Of a stretch of DNA of 33,281 nt, positions 18,877-26,684 are shown one piece after another (the stretch's first letter is position 1; the number at the start of each line of letters is the position of its first letter). The DNA is taken from assembly GCA_018699735.1 (NCBI GenBank), contig JABIRP010000353.1, positions 1 to 33,281 on the forward strand. The letters are read 5' to 3'. The DNA comes from Rhodospirillaceae bacterium (GTDB lineage Bacteria; Pseudomonadota; Alphaproteobacteria; Thalassobaculales; Thalassobaculaceae). The notes under the pieces were generated by a model that saw nothing but the letters and a program-made list of their open reading frames with translations, did no database searches and was not told where the DNA came from. Made by a program: the position numbers and the translations under genes.

Positions 18877-20259
18877 ATGACCAAACCAGTGCAAACCGAA
18901 GGCGATATAAATTCTTCCGCTCGCAGGCAGGCTTGGGCCGAGGCGAATGTGTCGGAGGCCATGCAAGCGACGCTGAAACGGGACGCCGACGCATTCCTCC
19001 ACCAGTCGGTTTCCAGTCCCTGCCTGTCCGTCATCAAGAAGGCCGAGGGGATTTTCATCGAAGATGCGGACGGCCGCCGCTTCATGGATTTCCACGGCAA
19101 CAACGTGCATCACATCGGCTATGGCCATCCGCGCCTGAAGCAGGCCATTGCCCGCCAGATGGATGAGCTGTCCTTTGCGCCCCGAAGATTTGCGTGTGAA
19201 CCGGCGATCGAGCTTGCCGAGAAATTGGCGGCGATCTCGCCAGGTGACTTGGGCAAAGTGCTGTTTTCGACCGGTGGCTCGGACGGGGTGGAAATCGCCC
19301 TGAAAGTCGCACGGGCCGCCACCGGCCGCTTCAAGACGCTTTCGTTTTGGGACGCCTTTCATGGTGCCGGGTTCGGTGCTGCCAGTGTCGGCGGCGAACA
19401 GTTGTTTCGCGGTGGGCCGATCGGGCCGCTGTTGCCAGGCGCGGAGCATGTCGCCCCATTCGCCTGTTATCGCTGTCCGTATGGTCACGATGCAAGGCCC
19501 GATGGAACCCCGGACCTGGACGCTTGCAAGATGGCCTGCGCCAATATGGTTCGCTACGGGCTGGAGCGAGAAGGCGATGTTGCAGCCGTAATCGCGGAGC
19601 CGGCTCGCGCGGTCCCGTATCTGCCGCCGCCCGGATTTTGGTCGGCGGTGCGCCAGGCCTGCGACGACCACGGCGCGCTGCTGATATTCGACGAAATCCC
19701 AACCGGCCTTGGCAAGACCGGTCGCATGTTCGCCTGCGATCACGACGGTGTCGTGCCCGACATATTGGTCATGGGCAAGGCTCTTGGCGGTGGCATTCTA
19801 CCGATCGCCGCCACACTCTGCCGGCCCCATCTGGATGTGGCTGGCGACTACGCCTTTGGCCACTACACCCATGAGAAAAACCCAGTTACGACCCGCGCAG
19901 CACTGACCACGATCGAGATAATCGAGGATGAAGGTCTGGTTGAACAGGCCGCGTCTGTTGGCGCTCATGCCCTCGTGCGTCTACAGGAAATGCAACGCCG
20001 GCATCGCGTGATCGGCGATGTTCGGGGGCGCGGGTTATTGATCGGTCTCGATCTGGTGCAAGACCGCGACAGCAAGGAGCCGGCAAATGATGTGGCCGAG
20101 GCTGTGCTCTACCGCGCACTGGATCTGGGGCTCAGTTTCAAGACCACCATGGGCAACGTGCTGACTTTGACGCCGCCGCTCACCACCACAAAATCGCAGA
20201 TGGATGACGCGCTCAATATCCTTGATCGGGCCTTGAGCGAAACCACCTCCGTTTCATGA
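18877..20259 (+). CDS. pbfA: (R)-1-hydroxy-2-aminoethylphosphonate ammonia-lyase-like class III PLP enzyme
   Basis: 460 aa; 'FMDFHGNNVHHIGYGHPRL', 'GGEQLFRGGPIGPLLPGAEHV', 'IFDEIPTGLGKTGRMF', 'MGKALGGGILPIAA'; directly upstream of phnW as in known pbfA clusters. Confidence 0.82.
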   Translation: MTKPVQTEGDINSSARRQAWAEANVSEAMQATLKRDADAFLHQSVSSPCLSVIKKAEGIFIEDADGRRFMDFHGNNVHHIGYGHPRLKQAIARQMDELSFAPRRFACEPAIELAEKLAAISPGDLGKVLFSTGGSDGVEIALKVARAATGRFKTLSFWDAFHGAGFGAASVGGEQLFRGGPIGPLLPGAEHVAPFACYRCPYGHDARPDGTPDLDACKMACANMVRYGLEREGDVAAVIAEPARAVPYLPPPGFWSAVRQACDDHGALLIFDEIPTGLGKTGRMFACDHDGVVPDILVMGKALGGGILPIAATLCRPHLDVAGDYAFGHYTHEKNPVTTRAALTTIEIIEDEGLVEQAASVGAHALVRLQEMQRRHRVIGDVRGRGLLIGLDLVQDRDSKEPANDVAEAVLYRALDLGLSFKTTMGNVLTLTPPLTTTKSQMDDALNILDRALSETTSVS

Positions 20260-21422
20260 GAGAAGACACAACCATGCAAGATCAGGTCCGAGACGCTTAT
20301 CTGCTGACCCCCGGCCCGCTGACTACGTCGCGCCAGACTAAAGAAGCAATGCTTCGCGATTGGGGCTCGTGGGATGCTGAGTTCAACGAGGTCACGGCCG
20401 ATATCCGCCGCCGCCTGGTGGCGATGTGCGATGGCGGTGATGACTATGACTGCGTGCCAATTCAGGGCAGCGGAACTTTCGCGATCGAGGCGGCTTTGGG
20501 CAGTTTCATTCCCAAGGATGGCAAGGTCTTGGTTTTGATGAATGGCGCCTATGGCCAGCGGGCCTTGAAAACCCTGGACTATATCGGCCGCGCCGGTGTC
20601 GGCTTGGACAAGGGCGATTACCTGCCGCCGCGGGGGGATGAGGTCGCCAGTATCCTGGCCGAAGACCCAGAGATTACCCATGTTGTGGCGATCCACTGCG
20701 AGACCAGCTCTGGAATTCTCAATCCCCTGTCGGAGATATCGCAGGCGGTCCATACGGCGGGTCGCAAACTGATTATCGATTCGATGAGTGCGTTCGGTGC
20801 CGTGCCATTGAGTGCCCAAGACATCCCGTTTGAAGCCGTGGTTTCGTCGGCGAACAAATGCATCGAAGGGGTTCCAGGCTTCGGCTTCATCATCGCCAAG
20901 AAGCAGGCACTACATGACGCTAAGGGCAACAGCCATTCCCTCAGTCTCGATGTGCATGATCAATGGGATTATATGAACCGCACCGGTCAATGGCGTTTTA
21001 CACCGCCGACACATGTCGTCGTGGCCTTCCACGAGGCGTTGAAGCAACACGATGCGGAAGGCGGCGTTCAGGGGCGGTTGGCCCGGTACACCAATAACCG
21101 AGACGTCATGGTCGCCGGCATGCGAGAAATAGGCTTCGCCACTCTGTTGGACGATCAATGGCTGTCACCGATCATCACAACGTTTTTCGGGCCGGAGGAT
21201 CCAAACTTCGAGTTCAAACGGTTCTATGAGGAGATCAAGTCCCGCGGCTTCATCATCTATCCCGGAAAATTGACCAGGGCGGAGAGCTTCCGCATCGGCT
21301 GCATCGGCCAGTTGGATGCTGAGGTCATGAAGGGCGTTGTGGCGGCCATCGATCAATCCTGCATAGCCATGGGCATCACCAACCGGTCGCCCGGTCAAGC
21401 GACGCGGGATATTGCGGTCTGA
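20256..21422 (+). CDS. phnW: 2-aminoethylphosphonate--pyruvate transaminase
   Basis: 388 aa; 'YLLTPGPLTTSRQTKEAMLRDWGSWD', 'CETSSGILNP', 'SSANKCIEGVPGFGF'. ATGA overlap with the upstream gene (internal start at 20274 also possible). Confidence 0.96.
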   Translation: MREDTTMQDQVRDAYLLTPGPLTTSRQTKEAMLRDWGSWDAEFNEVTADIRRRLVAMCDGGDDYDCVPIQGSGTFAIEAALGSFIPKDGKVLVLMNGAYGQRALKTLDYIGRAGVGLDKGDYLPPRGDEVASILAEDPEITHVVAIHCETSSGILNPLSEISQAVHTAGRKLIIDSMSAFGAVPLSAQDIPFEAVVSSANKCIEGVPGFGFIIAKKQALHDAKGNSHSLSLDVHDQWDYMNRTGQWRFTPPTHVVVAFHEALKQHDAEGGVQGRLARYTNNRDVMVAGMREIGFATLLDDQWLSPIITTFFGPEDPNFEFKRFYEEIKSRGFIIYPGKLTRAESFRIGCIGQLDAEVMKGVVAAIDQSCIAMGITNRSPGQATRDIAV

Positions 21423-21465
21423 TCTACGATCGTTTCCGCGAGCGAATTCCGAACTTGGAACTAGG

Positions 21466-22332
21466 TCACACCCTCCAACCGACCGTTGGGATACCGCTCG
21501 AAATCGTCGTCCGTTGCATAAACCGGTGGTGGGCGGTGGTGTCGAATTCGGTGGCGCGATGAACGGCGGCCTGATTGTCCCAGACGATCGCGTCGTCGGC
21601 GCGCCAGTCGTGACGGTAGGTGTTTTCGGGCCGGGTCGCGCGGGCTAACAAGTCGTCCAGCAATGCCCGGCTTTCGTCTTCCGGCCAACCGACCACGCAT
21701 TTGGCGTGGACCCCAATCATGACGGACTTCAAGCCGCTCGCCGCATTGGTGCGCACCAACCGGTGGCGGACCGGTCCCATGGTCGCCAGTTCCTCCGGTG
21801 TGAATGTGAACCCGACCAGCCCGCGTGAATAGGCAAAGTCATGCTCGATAACCAGGTCCTCGATCTCCGCCTTTTCTTTTTCTGTAAGCGAAGCATAGGC
21901 GGCTCTGGTCGAGGCTAATTCGGTGGCTCCGCCTTCCGGCGGCACGATGCGGGCAGTCAAAACCGAACAGAGAGACGGTACGGCCTTGAAGGTGCTATCG
22001 GCATGCCAAAGCATGTTGGCCTTTTGATAGAACATGCGCCGATCATCACCCGCAATGACCTCGCCGGTTTTGATATCCAGATTGGATTGGCGTGCGAAGG
22101 GTGTGCCGGCTGCGGGATTGACGCCGCGCGTTCCTTCCAGCGGTCCGAACCGTTCGCTGAATTCGATCTGCGCCTCGTCTGTCATCGGCTGGTCGGAGAA
22201 AATCAGAACCAGATGTTCGTCAAAGGCGGCTCGGATTTCAGCGAAGACCGCGTCGTCGAGCGGCGCGTTGATATTCACGCCGGAAATGCGAGCCCCAAAT
22301 ACCGGTGTTACGGGCGTTACGGTTATGGCCAT
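21466..22332 (-). CDS. TauD/TfdA-family Fe(II)/2-oxoglutarate dioxygenase
   Basis: 288 aa; HxD 'MLWHADSTFK', distal His 'DNQAAVHRAT', 'HHRFMQRTTI' Arg region. Confidence 0.9.
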   Translation of the reverse strand: MAITVTPVTPVFGARISGVNINAPLDDAVFAEIRAAFDEHLVLIFSDQPMTDEAQIEFSERFGPLEGTRGVNPAAGTPFARQSNLDIKTGEVIAGDDRRMFYQKANMLWHADSTFKAVPSLCSVLTARIVPPEGGATELASTRAAYASLTEKEKAEIEDLVIEHDFAYSRGLVGFTFTPEELATMGPVRHRLVRTNAASGLKSVMIGVHAKCVVGWPEDESRALLDDLLARATRPENTYRHDWRADDAIVWDNQAAVHRATEFDTTAHHRFMQRTTISSGIPTVGWRV

Positions 22333-22422
22333 GGGCTATCCTTCTGGCTGAGGGCTACAGTCTGTTTCATCCATGATACCGTCATGCGATCATCCAGGAA
22401 ACGACGATGGATCGGGGGCCCC

Positions 22423-23421
22423 ATGGCGAACGAGCTTTTATTCGGCATTCAGACCAACGGTATCAAACACACGCACGACGATCCCACTCCAGACGTCGAT
22501 ACCCGGTTCGCGATGGTGCGGGATGCTGGCGTGTTCGATTATGTCGACAAGACGCCGGACCCGGACCAGATCCAGGACTTCCTCGCGGCCCGCGACAAAT
22601 ACGGCTTGCCAGTTCGCGCCGGCGGTTGGTTCTACACTCTGGGCGACCCGGACGACGAAGCGCTGATGGCGAGTAATCTGGCGACGGCCAAAGAGCTCGG
22701 CTCCCTGGCACACAACACCCAGATCAAACTGCACCACGCTAACGGGCATGTGGTGACCGACGAGGAGGTGACGGATGCGTATGTCCGGGCGGCCGAACTC
22801 GGCGACAAGTACGCCTGCGTGCCCTGTTTTGAGGTGCATGTGAATATGTGGTCCGAGGATTTTGCCCGCGTATCCCGGGTCGGCCGTATGGTCGAGGCAC
22901 GAGGCCTTGAGTTCAATATCACCCTCGACCACAGCCATGTGATCTTCAAGATAGATAACCCGGACGAGCAGAAGATCTTCGATACCGACAAGCAGATCGC
23001 GTCTGGCGAGATCATCCTCGACCCGTTTCAAGAGGGTAATCTGATTGCTGAATGGGCGGCTGCCGGATGGGTGCGTCATTGCCATGCCCGAGCCTGCGTG
23101 CCCAACAATCCGAAGAACACGCTGGCTCATCACCCGGACGGTCGTGTCGGCCGTGGCATCCAGATACCCTTCAAGAAGCCCGGCCCCGGCGAATACCACG
23201 CTGACTGGGACGAGGCGGCGTTGGAGCCTTGGAAGGAAGGCATTCGTATTCTGATGCGCCACCACGCGGCCGACCCCCTGGGCAAGCTTGGTCAGATCTC
23301 AACTGAGTTCATTCCGAACACGGATTATGGTGAGGGTGGCAAATATTCACTGTTCGAGCAGGGTGTGGCCTGCACCGAATGGATGCGGCAGACGTGGACT
23401 GAAATTCGGACAGGCGGTTAA
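22423..23421 (+). CDS. Xylose isomerase-like TIM-barrel protein of unknown function
   Basis: 332 aa from ATG at 22423 ('MANELLFGIQTNGIKHTHDDP'). 'CFEVHVNMWSEDFARVSRVGRMVEARGLEFNITLDHSHVIFK' suggests an AP-endonuclease-2/xylose-isomerase-like barrel. The ORF-track start at 22003 overlaps the divergent TauD gene and is unlikely. Confidence 0.72.
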   Translation: MANELLFGIQTNGIKHTHDDPTPDVDTRFAMVRDAGVFDYVDKTPDPDQIQDFLAARDKYGLPVRAGGWFYTLGDPDDEALMASNLATAKELGSLAHNTQIKLHHANGHVVTDEEVTDAYVRAAELGDKYACVPCFEVHVNMWSEDFARVSRVGRMVEARGLEFNITLDHSHVIFKIDNPDEQKIFDTDKQIASGEIILDPFQEGNLIAEWAAAGWVRHCHARACVPNNPKNTLAHHPDGRVGRGIQIPFKKPGPGEYHADWDEAALEPWKEGIRILMRHHAADPLGKLGQISTEFIPNTDYGEGGKYSLFEQGVACTEWMRQTWTEIRTGG

Positions 23422-24095
23422 CCAGCCGTCGCTGCTTCCAGTGATGTCATGCCGAACGCTAAATGCACCGCCAATCCAGCCAGGATGATCGCGGATCCCC
23501 ATTTCTGAGCTGACCAGAAACCGGGATGACGCGATAACCAATCGCCGATCTGCCCGAAGAACAAGCCGACGGCCATGTTGAGTGAATTGCCGAGGATATT
23601 GAATATCAGGCCAAGCAGGATGAACTGGGCGAAGACCGATCCGCGCTCCGGGTCTGTGAACTGCGGCACGAACGCCAGATAAAACAGCCCAGACTTCGGG
23701 TTTAGAATGTTCGTTACGACGGCTTGGCGATATATTGCCCAAAGCCGACCAGTCGCGAGGGTTGCGATTTCGCCAATTCCAACCCTGGAGCCCGCCCGCA
23801 TGATCTGGATCGCCAGATAAACCAGATATGCCGCGCCCGCATAGCGGACAAAGTCATATGCCAAGGGAGAGACCCGGAGCAGGGCCGACAACCCAGCCGC
23901 CGCCACCAGACAATTGATGAAGGAGCCGGACGACAGGCCCAACACAGAGACCAAGGCCGCAAGCCGACCCTCGCCTAAACTACGGGCGACCACATAGAGC
24001 ATGCCGGGACCCGGAGACGCCCCCATAGCAAAGGCCGCGACAGTGAATACACTGAGTTCTCGGCCGGTAGGCAAGAGTGATGTTAAGGCGTCCAA
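23418..24095 (-). CDS. LysE/RhtB-family amino-acid exporter
   Basis: 225 aa; 'MGASPGPGMLYVVARSLGEGR' and 'NILNPKSGLFYLAFVPQF' are diagnostic LysE motifs. Confidence 0.92.
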   Translation of the reverse strand: MDALTSLLPTGRELSVFTVAAFAMGASPGPGMLYVVARSLGEGRLAALVSVLGLSSGSFINCLVAAAGLSALLRVSPLAYDFVRYAGAAYLVYLAIQIMRAGSRVGIGEIATLATGRLWAIYRQAVVTNILNPKSGLFYLAFVPQFTDPERGSVFAQFILLGLIFNILGNSLNMAVGLFFGQIGDWLSRHPGFWSAQKWGSAIILAGLAVHLAFGMTSLEAATAG

Positions 24096-24238
24096 TCGCA
24101 GGTCCTCGACGAGAGAGGGTTATCCAGAGCTTCTAGAGGGCCGCGCTGCCAGGTGCAACGGCGCTGAAAAAGATCCCACGCGGTTGACCTGATGAGGTTC
24201 TTCCAATTTAGTTTGTTGTCCGCGCCGACGCGCCGGTC

Positions 24239-24273
24239 ACCACAGAGCCGACCACAGAGCCGACCACAGAGCG
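24239..24273. repeat. Three tandem copies of 12-bp ACCACAGAGCCG (third copy lacks one C)
   Basis: ACCACAGAGCCG-ACCACAGAGCCG-ACCACAGAGCG, ending 10 nt before the ATG at 24284. Confidence 0.9.
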
Positions 24274-24283
24274 AGATCAGCTT

Positions 24284-24808
24284 ATGAAAGCCAGACCCAG
24301 CAACCCATTGACGGCTCTAGTCGTGTTCCTTCTCGCCGCTATTCTCTGCCCACATTCTGCTCAGGCGCAAGGGCTTCAGAGCGCTTGGGAGACTGACTTC
24401 GGGCCACTGCATCTCGACCTTGACCGCAATTACAATATTTCCGGATCTTATCCAAAATATCAGGGTTGGGTGGTTGGTCGTCTTTTGTCGGATGGGCGGA
24501 TCAATGCCTATTGGATGCAAAGCGCCGGCAAACGTAAGTGCCCTAGAAAAGTATACGGCACGCCGTATTGGGGCGTGGTTCGTTGGCGTCTTGCGTCGAA
24601 CGGAAGCATGTCGGGCGAGTGGTCCTACTGTGATGATACGATGAAGTCCGGCGGCAAATGGTCGGCGCGCTTGACTGCCGGCACCTCGCCGCTCGCCAAA
24701 CTCTCGCGAGGCGCACCACCGCCGCGACGCCAGGTGCCGAAAAAGGACGGGCTCGACGATTTCATGCGCGATGCAGACAAATTGTTCAACTTCCTGGAAA
24801 AGCTCTGA
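24284..24808 (+). CDS. Hypothetical secreted protein
   Basis: 174 aa with a clear signal peptide 'ALVVFLLAAILCPHSAQAQ'; Trp/Gly-rich mature region; family not recognised. Confidence 0.65.
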   Translation: MKARPSNPLTALVVFLLAAILCPHSAQAQGLQSAWETDFGPLHLDLDRNYNISGSYPKYQGWVVGRLLSDGRINAYWMQSAGKRKCPRKVYGTPYWGVVRWRLASNGSMSGEWSYCDDTMKSGGKWSARLTAGTSPLAKLSRGAPPPRRQVPKKDGLDDFMRDADKLFNFLEKL

Positions 24809-24835
24809 TTGGGCCGAATTTAGAAAGGGTGTGAG

Positions 24836-25105
24836 TTGTTTCGTTGGGTGTTGTTCGGGTTCGTCGTCCTTCAGGTTGCGGTGCCGATTTATGCTGATCT
24901 GAACTACCGCAGCCTGAGCGATACTGAGGCGGCGTTGCTCCTGGTGGTTTTCGTGTTTCCTACCGCGTTCTACCTCTATTACCGCCGCGCCGGTCGCGGT
25001 CTTGACGACCGTCAGCGCCGCGAAGGTTTAGCATTGTTCGCACTTGGTTCAGTGATCGCGATTGGCTGGATTGGGGTGTACGTGGAGATAATTAGCGCCA
25101 TTTAA
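24836..25105 (+). CDS. Small membrane protein (TTG start)
   Basis: 89 aa with three hydrophobic segments; follows 24284 gene by 27 nt and ends 5 nt from the convergent VWA gene. Confidence 0.5.
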   Translation: MFRWVLFGFVVLQVAVPIYADLNYRSLSDTEAALLLVVFVFPTAFYLYYRRAGRGLDDRQRREGLALFALGSVIAIGWIGVYVEIISAI

Positions 25106-25110
25106 TGGCC

Positions 25111-26640
25111 CTAATTGCTCCCACTCACCGGCTCGCAGCGCCCGACCACATCACCCAAAACCGGATCTAGCGATGACAGGTGATCGAGGGCGTCTGGGAC
25201 CAAAACCCGGCCGCCGGTGAGGTCGGCGACACAAGCGGTATTGGATTTCCCCGACAAATCGATCACGTCGATGACGAGTGATGGGAACCGGATCTTCATG
25301 CCGGCTGCAATCTCGCAGGGAGAGCCACCACATGTCTCGCCGCCATCGGTGATCAATATGACATGACCACCGGCCGGGCTGAGCATTGAAGTGGTTGCCA
25401 GGAGCGCGCGCGCGATCGCCGTGTCGCCGCCCCGACGCACGGTCAATCCGGTGATGGCTCCGACCAGTGTCGAGCGTTCATCGGCTGGAACCGGCCCAAC
25501 GGCGCGAACTTCGTCGCAGTCCCGGAAGGTTACAGCACCCACCTTCGTACTCTCCTCAATCATCGGCACTGTGGCCATGAAGGCCATTTTGGCGACATCC
25601 AGGCGCTTTGGGCCGGGCTTGGCCATCCAGGCGCGATACTCCTGGCGGGCGTTATCGTCACCAGCATCGATCCGTGCATCAAGCGCCGCCTCCAAACCTA
25701 GCGGGATCGAGGCGTGCAAACCCATGCTGACGGAGCCGTCGACGATGAAGATGACCGGAAGGTCGAAGCCGCCGGCCTGACATCTCGGTGGTGGCGCCGT
25801 GGCGAGAGCTTGCTTGCGGGTTTGCACGCCACCACCCGCGCTACCATCCGTGCCATCATCCTCGTTCTGGGCCGTGCCGCCGGTGCGCGAGCTGCCCGTG
25901 CTGCCCGCGCTGCCCGCACTACTGGCACCGCCCGTCGCACCGGCCGATTGCTCACCCGGGATCATCAGACCCGCCGTGCCGGAGAGTGGTCCCAGGGGAA
26001 CGGTGCGAACTATGGCTGGCCCAGGTTCCGGCCTGCTGCCCGTCTGGGTGCCTTGGTTCTTGGTCGGATCATCGTCGGCGACTTCGGGGAGTGGGTGCCC
26101 GACGGAGTTTCCGTTGACCCGATAATCGTGAGTGGTCTTTTCCAACGTCCCGTTCCGACTGAATGAGGTGGCTGTAGGGACCGCATCCTCAAGTCCGAGT
26201 GGGCTTGAGATCAGACACAGAACAAGCGTCACCAGAAGTCCTGACCCGAACCGCAAGCCAACCCGTCCGCAGCCGGCGGTGAGAGTTCTATTGGCCTGAA
26301 ATGGTAATTCGGCACCCGAATTCGGCCTGGGCCCGGCCTCGACTGGCGCCGCGTGAACCTCTCGCTTGCGACGCGTGGAAGCCGGGTTGGGATCGGCGCC
26401 GGTTCTCGTCGGGTTGACGTCTGCTTTCGCTGTTCGGCGGATAGCGTTGTCCTGCTGCCTGCCCGCGTCGCGCGAGACGGGAACCGTGATCTGTCCGGCC
26501 TGCGCCTCAGGCTGTTGCTGGGTGTTGGCAGCGTTTCCGTCGATTGACTGGCCACAGTTTGGGCAGAGTTCCGGGGCCACCGGGACCGTATCGGAGTATC
26601 CGCATGATCCGCAGAAATATGACTTTAGATCCTCCGCCAT
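25111..26640 (-). CDS. Zinc-ribbon / transmembrane / von Willebrand factor A domain protein
   Basis: 509 aa; N-terminal 'YFCGSCGYSDTVPVAPELCPNCGQS' (two CxxC), TM 'GSGLLVTLVLCLISSPLGL', VWA MIDAS 'PVIFIVDGSVSMGL' and 'VILITDGGETCGG'. Confidence 0.82.
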   Translation of the reverse strand: MAEDLKSYFCGSCGYSDTVPVAPELCPNCGQSIDGNAANTQQQPEAQAGQITVPVSRDAGRQQDNAIRRTAKADVNPTRTGADPNPASTRRKREVHAAPVEAGPRPNSGAELPFQANRTLTAGCGRVGLRFGSGLLVTLVLCLISSPLGLEDAVPTATSFSRNGTLEKTTHDYRVNGNSVGHPLPEVADDDPTKNQGTQTGSRPEPGPAIVRTVPLGPLSGTAGLMIPGEQSAGATGGASSAGSAGSTGSSRTGGTAQNEDDGTDGSAGGGVQTRKQALATAPPPRCQAGGFDLPVIFIVDGSVSMGLHASIPLGLEAALDARIDAGDDNARQEYRAWMAKPGPKRLDVAKMAFMATVPMIEESTKVGAVTFRDCDEVRAVGPVPADERSTLVGAITGLTVRRGGDTAIARALLATTSMLSPAGGHVILITDGGETCGGSPCEIAAGMKIRFPSLVIDVIDLSGKSNTACVADLTGGRVLVPDALDHLSSLDPVLGDVVGRCEPVSGSN

Positions 26641-26684
26641 GCCCGGTCATCCTGACCGTTCTAGCCAACGAGAGGCGGGTGTGT

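Noticed and set aside
22003-22422. N-terminal extension of the TIM-barrel ORF (track start 22003)
   Set aside because: It overlaps the divergent TauD gene on the other strand and reads as antisense; the conserved-looking start is MANELLFGIQ at 22423.
9258-23421. C-P lyase (phn) operon, PhnZ, phosphonoacetate hydrolase or phosphonoacetaldehyde dehydrogenase
   Set aside because: No matching proteins in any frame; the island looks like the hydrolytic PhnW-PhnX type.
24239-24273. Possible CRISPR or similar array
   Set aside because: Only three directly abutting 12-bp units with no spacers; a simple tandem repeat.
25860-25940. CTGCCCGCG-type repetitive stretch
   Set aside because: Codes for the low-complexity Ser/Gly/Ala linker of the VWA protein; not an independent repeat element.
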